Assembly (NCBI RefSeq): GCF_027213965.1
Contig: NZ_JAPWGX010000003.1
Location: 186,001 to 250,000 of the forward strand
Reading direction: 5' to 3'
Length of the DNA stretch: 64,000 bases
Source of the DNA: Maritalea porphyrae
Lineage (GTDB): Bacteria; Pseudomonadota; Alphaproteobacteria; Rhizobiales; Devosiaceae
Shown here piece by piece: positions 8,906-18,355 of this stretch; position 1 is the first letter of the stretch; each line of letters begins with the position of its first letter. The notes below the pieces were generated by a model. That model was given only the letters and a program-made list of their open reading frames with translations, had not been told where the DNA came from and ran no database searches. The translations under genes were made by a program, and so were the position numbers.

Positions 8906-9397
8906 TTACGCGTGTTTGGTCGTTTCAAGTTGGTTTGTGAATTCGCCACAAAAGCGGTCCAACTCATTCTCAAACTCGGCAGAACCCAACATACTACCAT
9001 GCGTTTTAAAAACCGCTGCTGGCTTGTGGTCGAACAGTGCGGCAAGCTGCTTGGCGGCGCTGTCTAGATCTTCAGGACCCATGCCACAAACAAAGATTCC
9101 ACAATCTACTCTGCCTTTTGCATATTGTTCTGCGGCAGCGCGAATTGGGGCTGACGGACGGCCAAGCCAAATTGGTCCGCCAATGATGATCCGATCATAT
9201 TCATTTAGGTCATTGATTGGCGCAAGTTTTGGTGTGCGCCCGATAATATTGTCAAAACCCGCCCAAAGGTCCCCCGCGGATCCTAAGTATTGATCACAAA
9301 GTATTTCTTGAAGGTCGGCAGATAGACGTTCAGCCATTCGTCGGGCCACTTGTTGAGAGTTGCCCGTTTTTGAAAAATAGATAATCAGTGTCCGCAT
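8906..9397 (-). CDS. Flavodoxin-domain protein
   Basis: FMN-binding electron-transfer protein of 163 residues with the N-terminal phosphate-binding loop YFSKTGNSQQVA and the IIGGPIWLGRPSAPI segment near residue 95, typical of the HemG/flavodoxin_5-like group. The frame is open back to 9538, but MRTLIIYFSKTGN at 9397 matches the family start and has GGGGGA 8 nt upstream. A protoporphyrinogen-oxidase-like role is possible but unproven. It is divergent from the TetR regulator at 9675 across 277 bp and may be a target of it. Confidence 0.82.
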   Translation of the reverse strand: MRTLIIYFSKTGNSQQVARRMAERLSADLQEILCDQYLGSAGDLWAGFDNIIGRTPKLAPINDLNEYDRIIIGGPIWLGRPSAPIRAAAEQYAKGRVDCGIFVCGMGPEDLDSAAKQLAALFDHKPAAVFKTHGSMLGSAEFENELDRFCGEFTNQLETTKHA

Positions 9398-9622
9398 CGT
9401 TTTTCCCCCGAGATTTGGTGAATGATAGACGGGGCGCAGGGGATATGCCCTGATGCAAGTCAAGGTTTGCCGGGAAATTGGGCGGGTGCTCTTTCTTTGG
9501 CGGAGTTCATAAAGAGACGGTTTTTGGATTTTCGACAACTGATTTGAAAAGTGCTGTGCGTCACAGTCTTACGCTTTTGACGGGATCAAAACCAAATATC
9601 AATTTTCTGCTTGCAATTTACC

Positions 9623-9641
9623 GAACCGTACGGTACGGTTC
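9623..9641. promoter_or_regulatory. Palindromic operator upstream of the TetR gene
   Basis: GAACCGTAC and GTACGGTTC flank a single central G, forming a perfect 9-bp inverted repeat of 19 bp, a typical TetR-family operator size. It lies 34 bp before the TTG start of the TetR gene, in the divergent gap with the flavodoxin gene, so autoregulation and control of the flavodoxin gene are both plausible. Confidence 0.75.
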
Positions 9642-9674
9642 TGTTAGTGTTTACTTTACCATTGGAGATTTGCT

Positions 9675-10301
9675 TTGGCTCAAGCCGTGCGTTTAGGCGA
9701 TGAAGAATTGACGGCGCGTCAGCAGGATGTGCTTGATATTGCGCTTTCACTTTTGGTGGAGGTTGGCGACAAGCTGACCATGACCGGTGTGGCGCGGCGT
9801 GCGCGTTGTTCAAAAGAGTCTCTTTATAAATGGTTTGGTGATCGCGATGGATTGCTAACAGCGATTGTGCAATGGCAGGCAGCAAAGGTTCGCTCTGTCC
9901 CTGTTGGCCCACAACGTATGTCGCGTGAGGCTTTGCAGTCACATTTAGAACAATTTGCGTTTGATTGGCTCAAAGTGATTTCTGGCGACATTTCAGTTGC
10001 TTTGAATCGTTTGGCCATTACCCATGCCGGGCCATTGAGCAATTTGGGTACTACGGTTTTGATGAATGGCCGTTTTGCGGTTGGCCAGCGGCTAAAACCG
10101 TTGCTGAAAGCAGGGCGTGGGGCAGGTTTGTTGCACTTTAGCGACGAAGAAGAAGCATTTCGCACATTTTTTGGTTTGGTGATCAAAGATGTGCAAATCC
10201 GACTACTGCTTGGCGAAGATCTAGTGTTAAGCGAGACCGATGTGGTGCGCGATGCCAAGCGCGCGGTTGAACAATTTGTGACGCTTTACGGCGTTCGATG
10301 A
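9675..10301 (+). CDS. TetR/AcrR-family transcriptional regulator
   Basis: DNA-binding repressor of 208 residues. The N-terminal helix-turn-helix (about 16-62) includes LTMTGVARRARCSKESLYKWFGDRDGLL, paraphrased here as the TGVARRARCS / LYKWFGDR signature; the C-terminal half is the variable ligand/dimer domain. The start is TTG at 9675, chosen because GGAG sits 7 nt upstream; no ATG is available before the helix-turn-helix. A 19-bp palindrome lies just upstream. The ligand is unknown. Confidence 0.88.
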   Translation: MAQAVRLGDEELTARQQDVLDIALSLLVEVGDKLTMTGVARRARCSKESLYKWFGDRDGLLTAIVQWQAAKVRSVPVGPQRMSREALQSHLEQFAFDWLKVISGDISVALNRLAITHAGPLSNLGTTVLMNGRFAVGQRLKPLLKAGRGAGLLHFSDEEEAFRTFFGLVIKDVQIRLLLGEDLVLSETDVVRDAKRAVEQFVTLYGVR

Positions 10302-10339
10302 AACAAGGTGAGAACAATCTCGCCCGAATAATAAGATAA

Positions 10340-11377
<1,038 letters not shown>

Positions 11378-11430
11378 ATCTGCACCAAGCTTTCAAAAGA
11401 ATAAACCCTAGCTCTCCCAGAGCTAACTTG

Positions 11431-11458
11431 GGGGTGGTTTTTAACCACCCCTTTTTTT
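11431..11458 (+). terminator. Rho-independent terminator of ilvC
   Basis: GGGGTGGTT pairs with AACCACCCC over 9 bp with a 3-nt T loop, followed by seven T residues. Confidence 0.93.
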
Positions 11459-11469
11459 GTGCCAACATG

Positions 11470-11784
11470 CTACATGTTTGGCACCATAAATGGCTTCAAA
11501 AACTGCCGGTCATAGCGGCGGATGCATTTGGTGTCTTTTGCATATTGGAAAGCGGCGACACATTCTGGGTCATTTGCAATATCAGTGCGGTACCGCTCAT
11601 AATCGGCAAGTGTCTCAAAAGAAAAAAGCGCCAGCGCTAGATCATTTGCACTTTCGTGGGGCATGAAATAGCCATTGTGATAGCCGCCGTGCTTTTGCAC
11701 AAGGGGAACCCAGAGTTTGGCGTAGTGTTCAAACTCGTCAAGTTTATCTGGCTCAATCTCATATTGGACATAGCAGGTGATCAT
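11470..11784 (-). CDS. NIPSNAP-family protein
   Basis: Small dimeric alpha/beta ferredoxin-like protein of 104 residues; bacterial members have no settled function. The start MITCYVQYEIEPDKLDEFE, with the YEI.P.K..EFE pattern, and the HGGYHNGYF..HES and A.FSFE.L..YE.YR segments are typical. The frame runs back to 11910, but GGAGAG lies 5 nt before the ATG at 11784 and homology begins there. Divergent from the PhzF gene. Confidence 0.85.
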   Translation of the reverse strand: MITCYVQYEIEPDKLDEFEHYAKLWVPLVQKHGGYHNGYFMPHESANDLALALFSFETLADYERYRTDIANDPECVAAFQYAKDTKCIRRYDRQFLKPFMVPNM

Positions 11785-11897
11785 TTTTCTCTCCGATGTT
11801 TTTGCACGAGAGAATTTGTTCATGCGCATTACAGATGGTCGAATCAATGCTATTGATGTGTTCAATTTATTGCTGACGCGGGCGGTGGGAGAGCACA

Positions 11898-12794
11898 ATG
11901 CAGTTGCCATATTCGATTATTGACGTTTTCACCAAAAAACGCCTTCAGGGCAACCCACTTGCGGTGGTGTTTGATGCGGATAATGTTCCAACAAATCAAA
12001 TGCAAGAGATCGCAAAAGAATTCAATTTGAGTGAAACTGTATTTGTGTGTTCGCCCAAGAACGAACGCCATGTCGCAAATCTGCGCATTTTTACACCATC
12101 TGAAGAATTGCCATTTGCAGGACACCCGACGGTTGGCACAGCGGTCTTGCTTGGTTTGAAACAACGGATCACAGCCGTTCGATTGGAAGAAAAAATCGGC
12201 ACAATTGTTGCGATCACAGAACGATTGAACAAAGTCAGTGGCCATGCACGGTTTGGCCTTCCTGAATTGCCCAAACAGGTTGGCGATGCACCTGATATAG
12301 ACAAAATTGCTGGCTCTTTGGGTTTGCAACCGGAGCAAATTGGTTGGGGGAGCATGCAACCCACCATTTATAGCGCCGGGGTGCCTTTTGTGTTGGTGCC
12401 AGTTAGCGACCAAGACGCGTTAGCCGCGATCAAATTAGAGCGGCGGGGCTGGACTGATGTTTATGGTGGTGTCAGCGACAAAGTCTATGTTTTTACACCC
12501 GTTGATCATATGCGCAACGTGCAGTTCGCGGCCCGGGCGTTCATTGGGCTGGGCAATCTGAAAGAAGATCCTGCCACCGGTTCCGCTGCAGCCGCGCTTT
12601 GCGGGTTGTTGGCACAACAATATTATGAGGGTGAGGGGCTAGTAGACTTCACCATCGCCCAAGGGATGGAAATGGGTCGTCCGAGCTATATTGAAGCGCA
12701 GATTAAGCTTGAAAATGGTCAGTTGACCCATGCTGGAATTGGCGGCAACGCCATTTTGGTGGGCGAGGGTACTTTGTTCCTAGGTAGTGAGTAG
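11898..12794 (+). CDS. PhzF-family isomerase/epimerase
   Basis: Cytoplasmic member of the PhzF/diaminopimelate-epimerase fold, 298 residues. The start YSIIDVFTKKRLQGNPLAVV, the NLSETVFV segment containing the catalytic-region Glu, LPFAGHPTVGTA and the C-terminal DPATGSAAAALCG loop are diagnostic. GGGAGAG lies 6 nt before the ATG. Most bacterial PhzF homologues outside phenazine clusters have unknown substrates, and no other phenazine genes are present here, so a phenazine role is unlikely. The next gene encodes an unknown four-span membrane protein. Confidence 0.9.
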   Translation: MQLPYSIIDVFTKKRLQGNPLAVVFDADNVPTNQMQEIAKEFNLSETVFVCSPKNERHVANLRIFTPSEELPFAGHPTVGTAVLLGLKQRITAVRLEEKIGTIVAITERLNKVSGHARFGLPELPKQVGDAPDIDKIAGSLGLQPEQIGWGSMQPTIYSAGVPFVLVPVSDQDALAAIKLERRGWTDVYGGVSDKVYVFTPVDHMRNVQFAARAFIGLGNLKEDPATGSAAAALCGLLAQQYYEGEGLVDFTIAQGMEMGRPSYIEAQIKLENGQLTHAGIGGNAILVGEGTLFLGSE

Positions 12795-12874
12795 CAGCAG
12801 TTTGCTATAACAGCCGCTCCTTGCATTGATTTTGTGCTGGGCCTAGGTTTTTCAATCATGTTAGGGGGGATAGC

Positions 12875-13300
12875 ATGGACATTCTATTGAAGATTTTGCT
12901 GATGGTGCACTTGTTTTCAATGTGTATTGGTATTGGCATTGGAATAGCGACCGCGGTTGCGTCCGCACAATTGGGCGATGTCAAAAGCGACGCCGGTAGA
13001 GCCGTTCTGGGCATCACTAAGAGATTTGGTGGTTTGGGCCGTGCGGCGATAATACTCTTGTGGATCACCGGCATTTCAATGCTTTTAGTGGCTTATCCAA
13101 ACCCAATGGATTTGGGACTTACGTTTTTCGCCAAAATAACGGCGGTTATCGTGTTGACCGTTTCAATATTTGTGGCGGGACGGCTTGGTCCGCTTGTTGC
13201 TGCAGGGGATGCAGACGCAAGAGCCAAGGCCAAAAGACTTGGCATGCTCAACGGTGGGATGGCCACATTGGCGCTCATTTTGGCGGTGCTGACGTTCTAA
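12875..13300 (+). CDS. Four-span integral membrane protein of unknown function
   Basis: A 141-residue product with membrane segments at about 5-27, 53-72, 81-100 and 121-140. The first segment has a small-residue-rich GIGIGIATAVASA stretch, and a His lies at residue 12. Its size and topology recall CopD- or DUF2269-type small membrane proteins, but no diagnostic motif is seen. GGGGGG lies 6-7 nt before the ATG. The gene begins 80 bp after the PhzF gene and could share its transcript. Confidence 0.7.
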   Translation: MDILLKILLMVHLFSMCIGIGIGIATAVASAQLGDVKSDAGRAVLGITKRFGGLGRAAIILLWITGISMLLVAYPNPMDLGLTFFAKITAVIVLTVSIFVAGRLGPLVAAGDADARAKAKRLGMLNGGMATLALILAVLTF

Positions 13301-13436
13301 GGGTAAAGCACAATCTGCGTTTGGTTTTGGCCAATGTGGACGGAAATGATGAATTAGGCCGTTTGCAGGGCCAAAAAAATTTGCTATGCGTTGAATCGCA
13401 TTGATTTTTTGATGAGTGCTTTGGAGCAATGGTTGC

Positions 13437-13556
13437 ATGATCCGCGACGCGTTTGAAATTGAAGATCAAAAGACTGCCCGCCAATTGGCTGCGGCAAGTG
13501 ATCTTGCGCGCGACAACCAAACTCTCCTTCTCGACCTCCTCCTTATTTGCCCCTGA
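13437..13556 (+). CDS. leuL: Leucine-rich leader peptide of leuA
   Basis: A 39-codon frame whose end contains CTC CTT CTC GAC CTC CTC CTT, six Leu codons in seven, then ATT TGC CCC TGA. It ends 119 bp before leuA and is followed by hairpin-forming sequence, the layout of amino-acid-sensing transcription attenuators. The ATG at 13437 has GGAG 11 nt upstream; a later TTG start is also possible. Only the Leu-codon run, not the start, is secure. Confidence 0.65.
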   Translation: MIRDAFEIEDQKTARQLAAASDLARDNQTLLLDLLLICP

Positions 13557-13565
13557 GTACCGACA

Positions 13566-13641
13566 GTTCTCAGCGTGAGAGCGGGTGTTTAGGGGAGACA
13601 AAACAAAAGCCGAAAGAAATTGAATTTTTCCGGCCCGATTG
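13566..13641 (+). promoter_or_regulatory. leuA attenuator hairpins
   Basis: Ten bases after the leader stop, GTTCTCA (13566-13572) pairs with TGAGAGC (13576-13582) around GCG. A second, imperfect hairpin runs from GCCG at 13609 to CGGC at 13631-13634, with A/T pairing inside; a short T-rich stretch follows. The exact terminator and antiterminator pairing was not computed, so the fold is tentative, but the position between a Leu-rich leader and leuA supports attenuation. Confidence 0.5.
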
Positions 13642-13675
13642 TTTTATCAAGGGTCGACCATATTAGGACTACATC

Positions 13676-15235
13676 ATGAGCAGCACTTCACAATCCAACA
13701 CTGACCGTGTTTTCATTTTCGATACCACATTGCGCGATGGCGAACAGGCCCCCGGCGCAACAATGACGTTTGAAGAAAAACTGCAAGTGGCTGAGTTGCT
13801 TGACAATATGGGCGTCGATATTATCGAAGCTGGGTTTCCAATCGCTTCAAATGGCGATTTTGAAGCTGTTTCGGAAATCGCACGCCGTTCGAAGAACTCG
13901 GTGATTGCGGGGTTGGCGCGCGCCATTCCTGCTGATATCGATCGGGCAGGGGCCGCTGTGCGGTTGGCGCCGCGTGGGCGCATCCATACTTTTGTTTCGA
14001 CATCTCCAATTCACCTGAAATATCAGATGAATAAAAACCAAGATGAGGTCTTGGAACTTGTTACACAATCTGTGACGCAAGCGCGCAATTTGATCGACGA
14101 TGTTGAATGGTCGGCCATGGATGCAACCCGGACGCCGATTGATTATTTGGCCAAATGTGTTGAAGCCGCTATCAATGCGGGCGCAACGACAATCAATATC
14201 CCAGATACCGTTGGGTTCTCCGTCCCTGAAGAATATTTCGCGATGTTCAAAACATTGATTGAGACTGTGCCCAACGCGGACAAGGCCATATTTTCTACCC
14301 ATTGCCATAATGATTTGGGCATGGCTGTTGCCAACTCAATTGCTGGTGTTCAAGCCGGCGCGCGCCAAGTGGAGTGCACCATTAATGGTTTGGGTGAACG
14401 CGCCGGCAACGCCGCGCTTGAAGAAATTGTGATGGCGCTTAAAACCCGTGGCGATGCCTTGCCTTTCCATACAGAGATTGACGCGACCCACTTGGCCCGC
14501 GCGTCAAAAATTGTTTCTGCTGCGTGCAATACCCCCGTGCAATTCAATAAAGCCATCGTGGGCAAAAATGCTTTCGCGCATGAAAGTGGCATCCACCAAG
14601 ACGGTATGCTGAAAAACGCAGAGACATATGAGATTATGACCCCAGCAAGCGTAGGGATTAAAGAAACCTCCTTGGTGATGGGCAAACACTCTGGCCGCGC
14701 GGCTTTCAAAGATAAATTGAAAGACTTGGGTTATGAGTTGGGTGACAATGCATTCCAAGAAACCTTTGTTCGTTTCAAAGAATTGGCTGACCGCAAAAAG
14801 AATGTTTACGACGAAGATTTGATTGCTTTGGTCGACGATGAAATGGGCTCAATCGAAGATAAAATCAAACTCGTGGCCATGAGTGTTTCTTCAGCCATTG
14901 GCGGGGATCACACATGTGAGCTAACTGTTTCTGTTGAAGGCGACGCGAAGTCGGTCAAGGTTTCAGGCACTGGGTCTGTGGACGCTATTTTCAATGCGAT
15001 CAAAGAAGCCGTTGGGGCCAACCCGCACCTTGTCCATTATGGTGTTGATGCGGTAACCGGGGGCACAGATGCACAAGCGAATGCCCATGTCCGGCTTGAA
15101 ATGAACGGCAAAATTGCTTCTGGCCGCACCGCAGAGCCAGACACTTTGGTGGCATCCGCCCGGGCCTATTTGAATGCCTATAACCGCTTGTTGATGGAGC
15201 GGGGTGCATCAGCGCAGGGCGTAATGGCTGGCTAG
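13676..15235 (+). CDS. leuA: 2-Isopropylmalate synthase
   Basis: First committed enzyme of leucine synthesis; it condenses acetyl-CoA with 2-oxoisovalerate. The 519-residue protein has the catalytic TIM barrel with TLRDGEQAPGATM near the N-terminus and HCHNDLGMA near residue 207, and a C-terminal LeuA regulatory domain (about 390-510) that normally binds leucine for feedback inhibition. AGGA lies 8 nt before the ATG. Upstream is a leucine-rich leader peptide with hairpins, so expression is probably attenuated by leucine supply; downstream is a strong terminator. Confidence 0.97.
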   Translation: MSSTSQSNTDRVFIFDTTLRDGEQAPGATMTFEEKLQVAELLDNMGVDIIEAGFPIASNGDFEAVSEIARRSKNSVIAGLARAIPADIDRAGAAVRLAPRGRIHTFVSTSPIHLKYQMNKNQDEVLELVTQSVTQARNLIDDVEWSAMDATRTPIDYLAKCVEAAINAGATTINIPDTVGFSVPEEYFAMFKTLIETVPNADKAIFSTHCHNDLGMAVANSIAGVQAGARQVECTINGLGERAGNAALEEIVMALKTRGDALPFHTEIDATHLARASKIVSAACNTPVQFNKAIVGKNAFAHESGIHQDGMLKNAETYEIMTPASVGIKETSLVMGKHSGRAAFKDKLKDLGYELGDNAFQETFVRFKELADRKKNVYDEDLIALVDDEMGSIEDKIKLVAMSVSSAIGGDHTCELTVSVEGDAKSVKVSGTGSVDAIFNAIKEAVGANPHLVHYGVDAVTGGTDAQANAHVRLEMNGKIASGRTAEPDTLVASARAYLNAYNRLLMERGASAQGVMAG

Positions 15236-15261
15236 TGCTGTTTGATTTAAACTCGAACTTA

Positions 15262-15291
15262 GGGCGCGTCCAAATTGGCCGCGCCCTTTTT
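15262..15291 (+). terminator. Rho-independent terminator of leuA
   Basis: GGGCGCG pairs with CGCGCCC over 7 bp with an 11-nt loop, followed by five T residues. Confidence 0.9.
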
Positions 15292-15364
15292 GATTCAAAC
15301 CAATGTGAATTGTTTGTGTTCGGCTAAGGTGGTTGCATGGGCTGAGCAACGAAAAGGCGGTAAC

Positions 15365-15970
15365 ATGCGAATTCTGTTTAACATTGGTGTAATTACAGCG
15401 ATTTTATTGACTGGAACCATGGCGCAGGCGGCAGAGAAAGCGATTTTCGCTGGTGGTTGTTTTTGGTGCGTTGAGAGTGATTTTGAACAGGTGACCGGCG
15501 TAATTGAAGCACGCTCGGGCTACACCGGTGGCACGGTAGAAAATCCTACCTACAAACAGGTTACCGCAGGAAACACAGGGCACTTTGAAGCCGTTGAGAT
15601 CGAATATGATGAGACCGTGATTGCCTATAGTCAATTGGTGGACATCTTTTTTCGCTCGGTCGATCCGACAGATGCAGACGGGCAGTTCTGTGATCGGGGG
15701 GACAGCTATCGCACCGCCATTTTTGCGCTGGATGATAGACAGTTAAAAGTGGCAGCCGATGCCAAACGGCAAGCTGCTATTGAGCTTAAGAGTCATGTGG
15801 CAACAGTTGTGCAACCTGCGATGACCTTTTATCCGGCGGAAGGATATCATCAAGACTATTACAAGAAGAATAAGCTGAAATATAGTTTTTATCGCTTCAC
15901 ATGCGGCCGCAACAAACGAGTGGAGCAGATCTGGGGAAAACGGGCCTATCAGGGCATCAAAGACCATTGA
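15365..15970 (+). CDS. msrA: Peptide-methionine (S)-S-oxide reductase, exported form
   Basis: Reduces methionine-S-sulfoxide in proteins. After a signal peptide (about 1-22, cleaving after AQA), the motif GGCFWC supplies catalytic Cys32 and the family core follows, with GYTGGTVENPTYKQV, GHFEAVEIEYD and the QFCDRGDSYR segment. The ATG at 15365 has AAGGCGG upstream; the longer frame from 15275 would overlap the leuA terminator. The signal peptide implies a periplasmic protein, so repair of envelope proteins is inferred. It ends 29 bp before a convergent aldo-keto reductase gene. Confidence 0.93.
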   Translation: MRILFNIGVITAILLTGTMAQAAEKAIFAGGCFWCVESDFEQVTGVIEARSGYTGGTVENPTYKQVTAGNTGHFEAVEIEYDETVIAYSQLVDIFFRSVDPTDADGQFCDRGDSYRTAIFALDDRQLKVAADAKRQAAIELKSHVATVVQPAMTFYPAEGYHQDYYKKNKLKYSFYRFTCGRNKRVEQIWGKRAYQGIKDH

Positions 15971-15971
15971 T

Positions 15972-15992
15972 TGGGCGGCACCTCGCCGCCCA
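15972..15992. terminator. Hairpin between convergent msrA and aldo-keto reductase genes
   Basis: TGGGCGGC pairs with GCCGCCCA over 8 bp with a 5-nt loop. The T tracts on both sides are short, so it may act as a weak bidirectional terminator or as a 3'-end stabiliser. Confidence 0.5.
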
Positions 15993-15999
15993 GTTTAGG

Positions 16000-16986
16000 C
16001 TAAATCATTTCACCGCTAACGAGTTGGTCAATTTCTTGCACTGTGTCCACATCCAGCGGACCGAACTCTAACGCGCCCGCGTTCTCTTCAGCTTGTGCTA
16101 CGGTTCTAAAACCGGGGATGGGGAGCGCTTTGTCGCTGTGCGCCCAAATCCAGGCTAGTGCGCCTTGGGCAACGGTTCTTCCGCCTGTGGTCAAGATTTC
16201 GCGAATGCCGTCAAGGCGTTGTTGGGCGTCTTCTGTAGAGCGAACATGGCCCATTTTGTTGAGCCAGGGTGCGCCGCCGGAGCGCACATCGTCTTCGCCA
16301 AAACTATGGTTGATCTTATAGGTGCCGCCCAACATGCCCATCGCCAAGGGTGCGCGGTTGATGGACAGCATGTTGTGCTTTTCCACAATGGCCAGCGTCT
16401 CGTTTGCCGGGGTGAAAAGGTTGAGGTCATGTTGAATGGATCGGTAGTTGGGTGCGCCAAGCCATTGGCTCGAGTTGTCGGGGTGGTCGCTTGACCAACC
16501 GTAGCCCTTAATCAAACCTTCTTGCACAAGCTCTTCTAAGGCTGCTTGGGTTTCTTTTGCATCGTCGCCATCAAGGTCATCAATATGCAGTTGATAGAGG
16601 TCGATTACATCGCGTTTTAAGCGCCGAAGGGAAGATTGCACGGCCTTGCGGATATAAGCGCGGTCTGCGCCTTTGCCTGTGATTTGTTTGTTGTCTTCAT
16701 TGAATTGATTGCCAAACTTTGTCGCAACAAAAACGTCGTCGCGACCCTTTAAGGCCTCACCAACGATTTTTTCGGAGTGGCCCGCGCCATAAACGTCTGC
16801 GGTGTCGAAAAAGCGAATGCCCGCATCAAGCGCGGCGGCAATTGCGGCTTTTGATTCATTATCGTCCACAACGCCCCACCCCACAGGGATCGCGTCTGCC
16901 CAAAATGGGCCCCCAATGGCCCAACAACCAAAACCAAGACGCGGAATGGTTTGCCCGGTCCACAGTGCGATGTCTGGCTTACTCAT
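16000..16986 (-). CDS. Aldo/keto reductase
   Basis: NADPH-dependent carbonyl reductase of 328 residues with a TIM-barrel fold. The motif FFDTADVYGAGHSE supplies the catalytic Asp and Tyr, VATKFG the Lys, and QLHIDD stands in place of the usual His segment. It is the second gene of a MerR-AKR pair: its ATG overlaps the MerR stop by 4 bp (ATGA), so the two are translationally coupled. It is probably induced with its regulator by an electrophile or aldehyde; the substrate is inferred only from that context. Confidence 0.92.
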   Translation of the reverse strand: MSKPDIALWTGQTIPRLGFGCWAIGGPFWADAIPVGWGVVDDNESKAAIAAALDAGIRFFDTADVYGAGHSEKIVGEALKGRDDVFVATKFGNQFNEDNKQITGKGADRAYIRKAVQSSLRRLKRDVIDLYQLHIDDLDGDDAKETQAALEELVQEGLIKGYGWSSDHPDNSSQWLGAPNYRSIQHDLNLFTPANETLAIVEKHNMLSINRAPLAMGMLGGTYKINHSFGEDDVRSGGAPWLNKMGHVRSTEDAQQRLDGIREILTTGGRTVAQGALAWIWAHSDKALPIPGFRTVAQAEENAGALEFGPLDVDTVQEIDQLVSGEMI

Positions 16987-17360
16987 TGGGCTGCCTCTTT
17001 GTTTTGTTTTTCGAGCACGGAATTGTAATAGGCGATTTTTTCGTCGAGATGGGTTTCATAGGCATCAAGCTCTGCACGTTTTTGCGCTAACCGTTTGCGG
17101 TGATTTTCAAGCAAATCAATGCGATCAGGCACGGTGTGTTCACCCTCGTGCACCAGATGGGTGAAGGTCTCTGTTTCGGCGAGGGGCATGCCGGTGCCGC
17201 GCAAACAGGCGAGCAAGCCGAGCCAACCCACATCGTTTTCGGCGTAATAGCGATGGCCCTTTTCGTCCCGCTTGGTTGAAAGGATTAGGCCCCGCTTTTC
17301 ATAAAACCGGATGGTATCGGGAGATAGTCCGCTCTTTTTTCCTGCTTCACCAATATTCAT
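16983..17360 (-). CDS. MerR-family transcriptional regulator
   Basis: A 125-residue activator with the N-terminal winged helix (MNIGEAGKKSGLSPDTIRFYEKRGL) and a C-terminal coiled coil for dimerisation. It has no metal-binding cysteine pair and only one Cys, so it resembles the aldehyde- or stress-responsive branch more than the metal sensors. It overlaps the aldo-keto reductase start by 4 bp. A promoter with a 19-bp spacer, the hallmark of MerR control, lies just upstream, indicating autoregulation of the pair. Confidence 0.9.
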   Translation of the reverse strand: MNIGEAGKKSGLSPDTIRFYEKRGLILSTKRDEKGHRYYAENDVGWLGLLACLRGTGMPLAETETFTHLVHEGEHTVPDRIDLLENHRKRLAQKRAELDAYETHLDEKIAYYNSVLEKQNKEAAQ

Positions 17361-17375
17361 TTGGTCACCCTTTCA

Positions 17376-17423
17376 TATCTGACTATCTCAGATAAATAGG
17401 GGGTTGGAGCTGCTCTAGGTCAA
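17376..17423 (-). promoter_or_regulatory. MerR-type promoter with 19-bp spacer and dyads
   Basis: On the minus strand, TTGACC (17418-17423) and TATTTA (17393-17398) are separated by 19 bp, and the spacer contains the imperfect dyad TAGAGC-A-GCTCCA. A second perfect dyad, TATCTGA-N5-TCAGATA (17376-17394), overlaps the -10 region and the likely transcription start. The long spacer is the known MerR-activated promoter design. Confidence 0.7.
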
Positions 17424-17437
17424 TAGTGGTGTGCAAA

Positions 17438-18262
17438 TTATTTTGGTGACAGCTCTGGCGCCAGAATGCGCATGTGTGGGAACGGTATTTCCACACCAGC
17501 TTTATCGAGCGCTTTTTTGCCTGCTTCATTGATTGCCATGCGGGCTTCCCAATGGTCCGCGGTGCGGGTCCATGCGCGCAGCTGAAGATCAACAGAACTT
17601 GCGCCCAAGTTCATGACATATACAACGGGTTCAGGCGTTGTGAGAACGCGCTCATCAGATGTTGCCACTTCTAACAAAACCTTACGCGCCAAGTCGATAT
17701 CGGCGCTATAATCAATGCCGACATCAAATGAAATACGACGGGTCATTTCTTTGTTGTAGTTGATGATTGTTGCATCCCAAATTTTCGCATTTGGCGTGAA
17801 CACATAAAGCCCGTCGACCGTACGTAGTTGGGTTGCAAAAAGTCCAACTTGCTTAACAGTGCCATTGACCGCACTTGATTCAATATAGTCTCCAACGCTG
17901 AAGGGGCGCAGCCAGATGATCATCACACCAGCAGCGATGTTGGATAGGGTGCCTTGCAGCGCCAAGGCGATGGCCAAGCCAGCGGCACCGATGACCGCGA
18001 TAATAGAGGCTGTTTGCACACCTAGTCCGCTCAAGGCGATCACCAGAGCGGTGATAATGACACCGTAGCGCACCAGTTGGCCAAACATGGGGGCCACAGT
18101 TTCGTCAAATGCTTTGGTATTTGGCAAGAGCTGTACGACAAGTTGGGCAAGCCACTTCGCAATGAACCAACCAACAATCAGAACAACAAAGGCGGTGAGT
18201 ATGTTCATGCCATAACCATTAAGCCAATCGACGGTCGAAGTTGCGATTTGCGATATTTCCAT
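17438..18262 (-). CDS. Small-conductance mechanosensitive channel, MscS family
   Basis: Inner-membrane tension-gated channel of 274 residues that releases osmolytes on hypo-osmotic shock. Three hydrophobic segments lie at about 15-38, 62-83 and 87-117; the third is the Gly/Ala-rich pore helix (AVIGAAGLAIALALQGTLSN region), followed by the beta domain and the C-terminal cage. The length matches minimal E. coli-type MscS. AAGGA lies about 12 nt before the ATG. Confidence 0.93.
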   Translation of the reverse strand: MEISQIATSTVDWLNGYGMNILTAFVVLIVGWFIAKWLAQLVVQLLPNTKAFDETVAPMFGQLVRYGVIITALVIALSGLGVQTASIIAVIGAAGLAIALALQGTLSNIAAGVMIIWLRPFSVGDYIESSAVNGTVKQVGLFATQLRTVDGLYVFTPNAKIWDATIINYNKEMTRRISFDVGIDYSADIDLARKVLLEVATSDERVLTTPEPVVYVMNLGASSVDLQLRAWTRTADHWEARMAINEAGKKALDKAGVEIPFPHMRILAPELSPK

Positions 18263-18355
18263 GGCTGTCTGGTCCTTTGCAGTGGCTGTGTTGGCTTTTT
18301 TTCTAAGATGGTCATGCTGATCGTCAAGTCAAGCAATGCATGCCCTGTTTGGCAT

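Noticed and set aside
11898-12794. Phenazine biosynthesis locus
   Set aside because: Only a PhzF-fold protein is present; no other phz genes are nearby and the family is functionally diverse.
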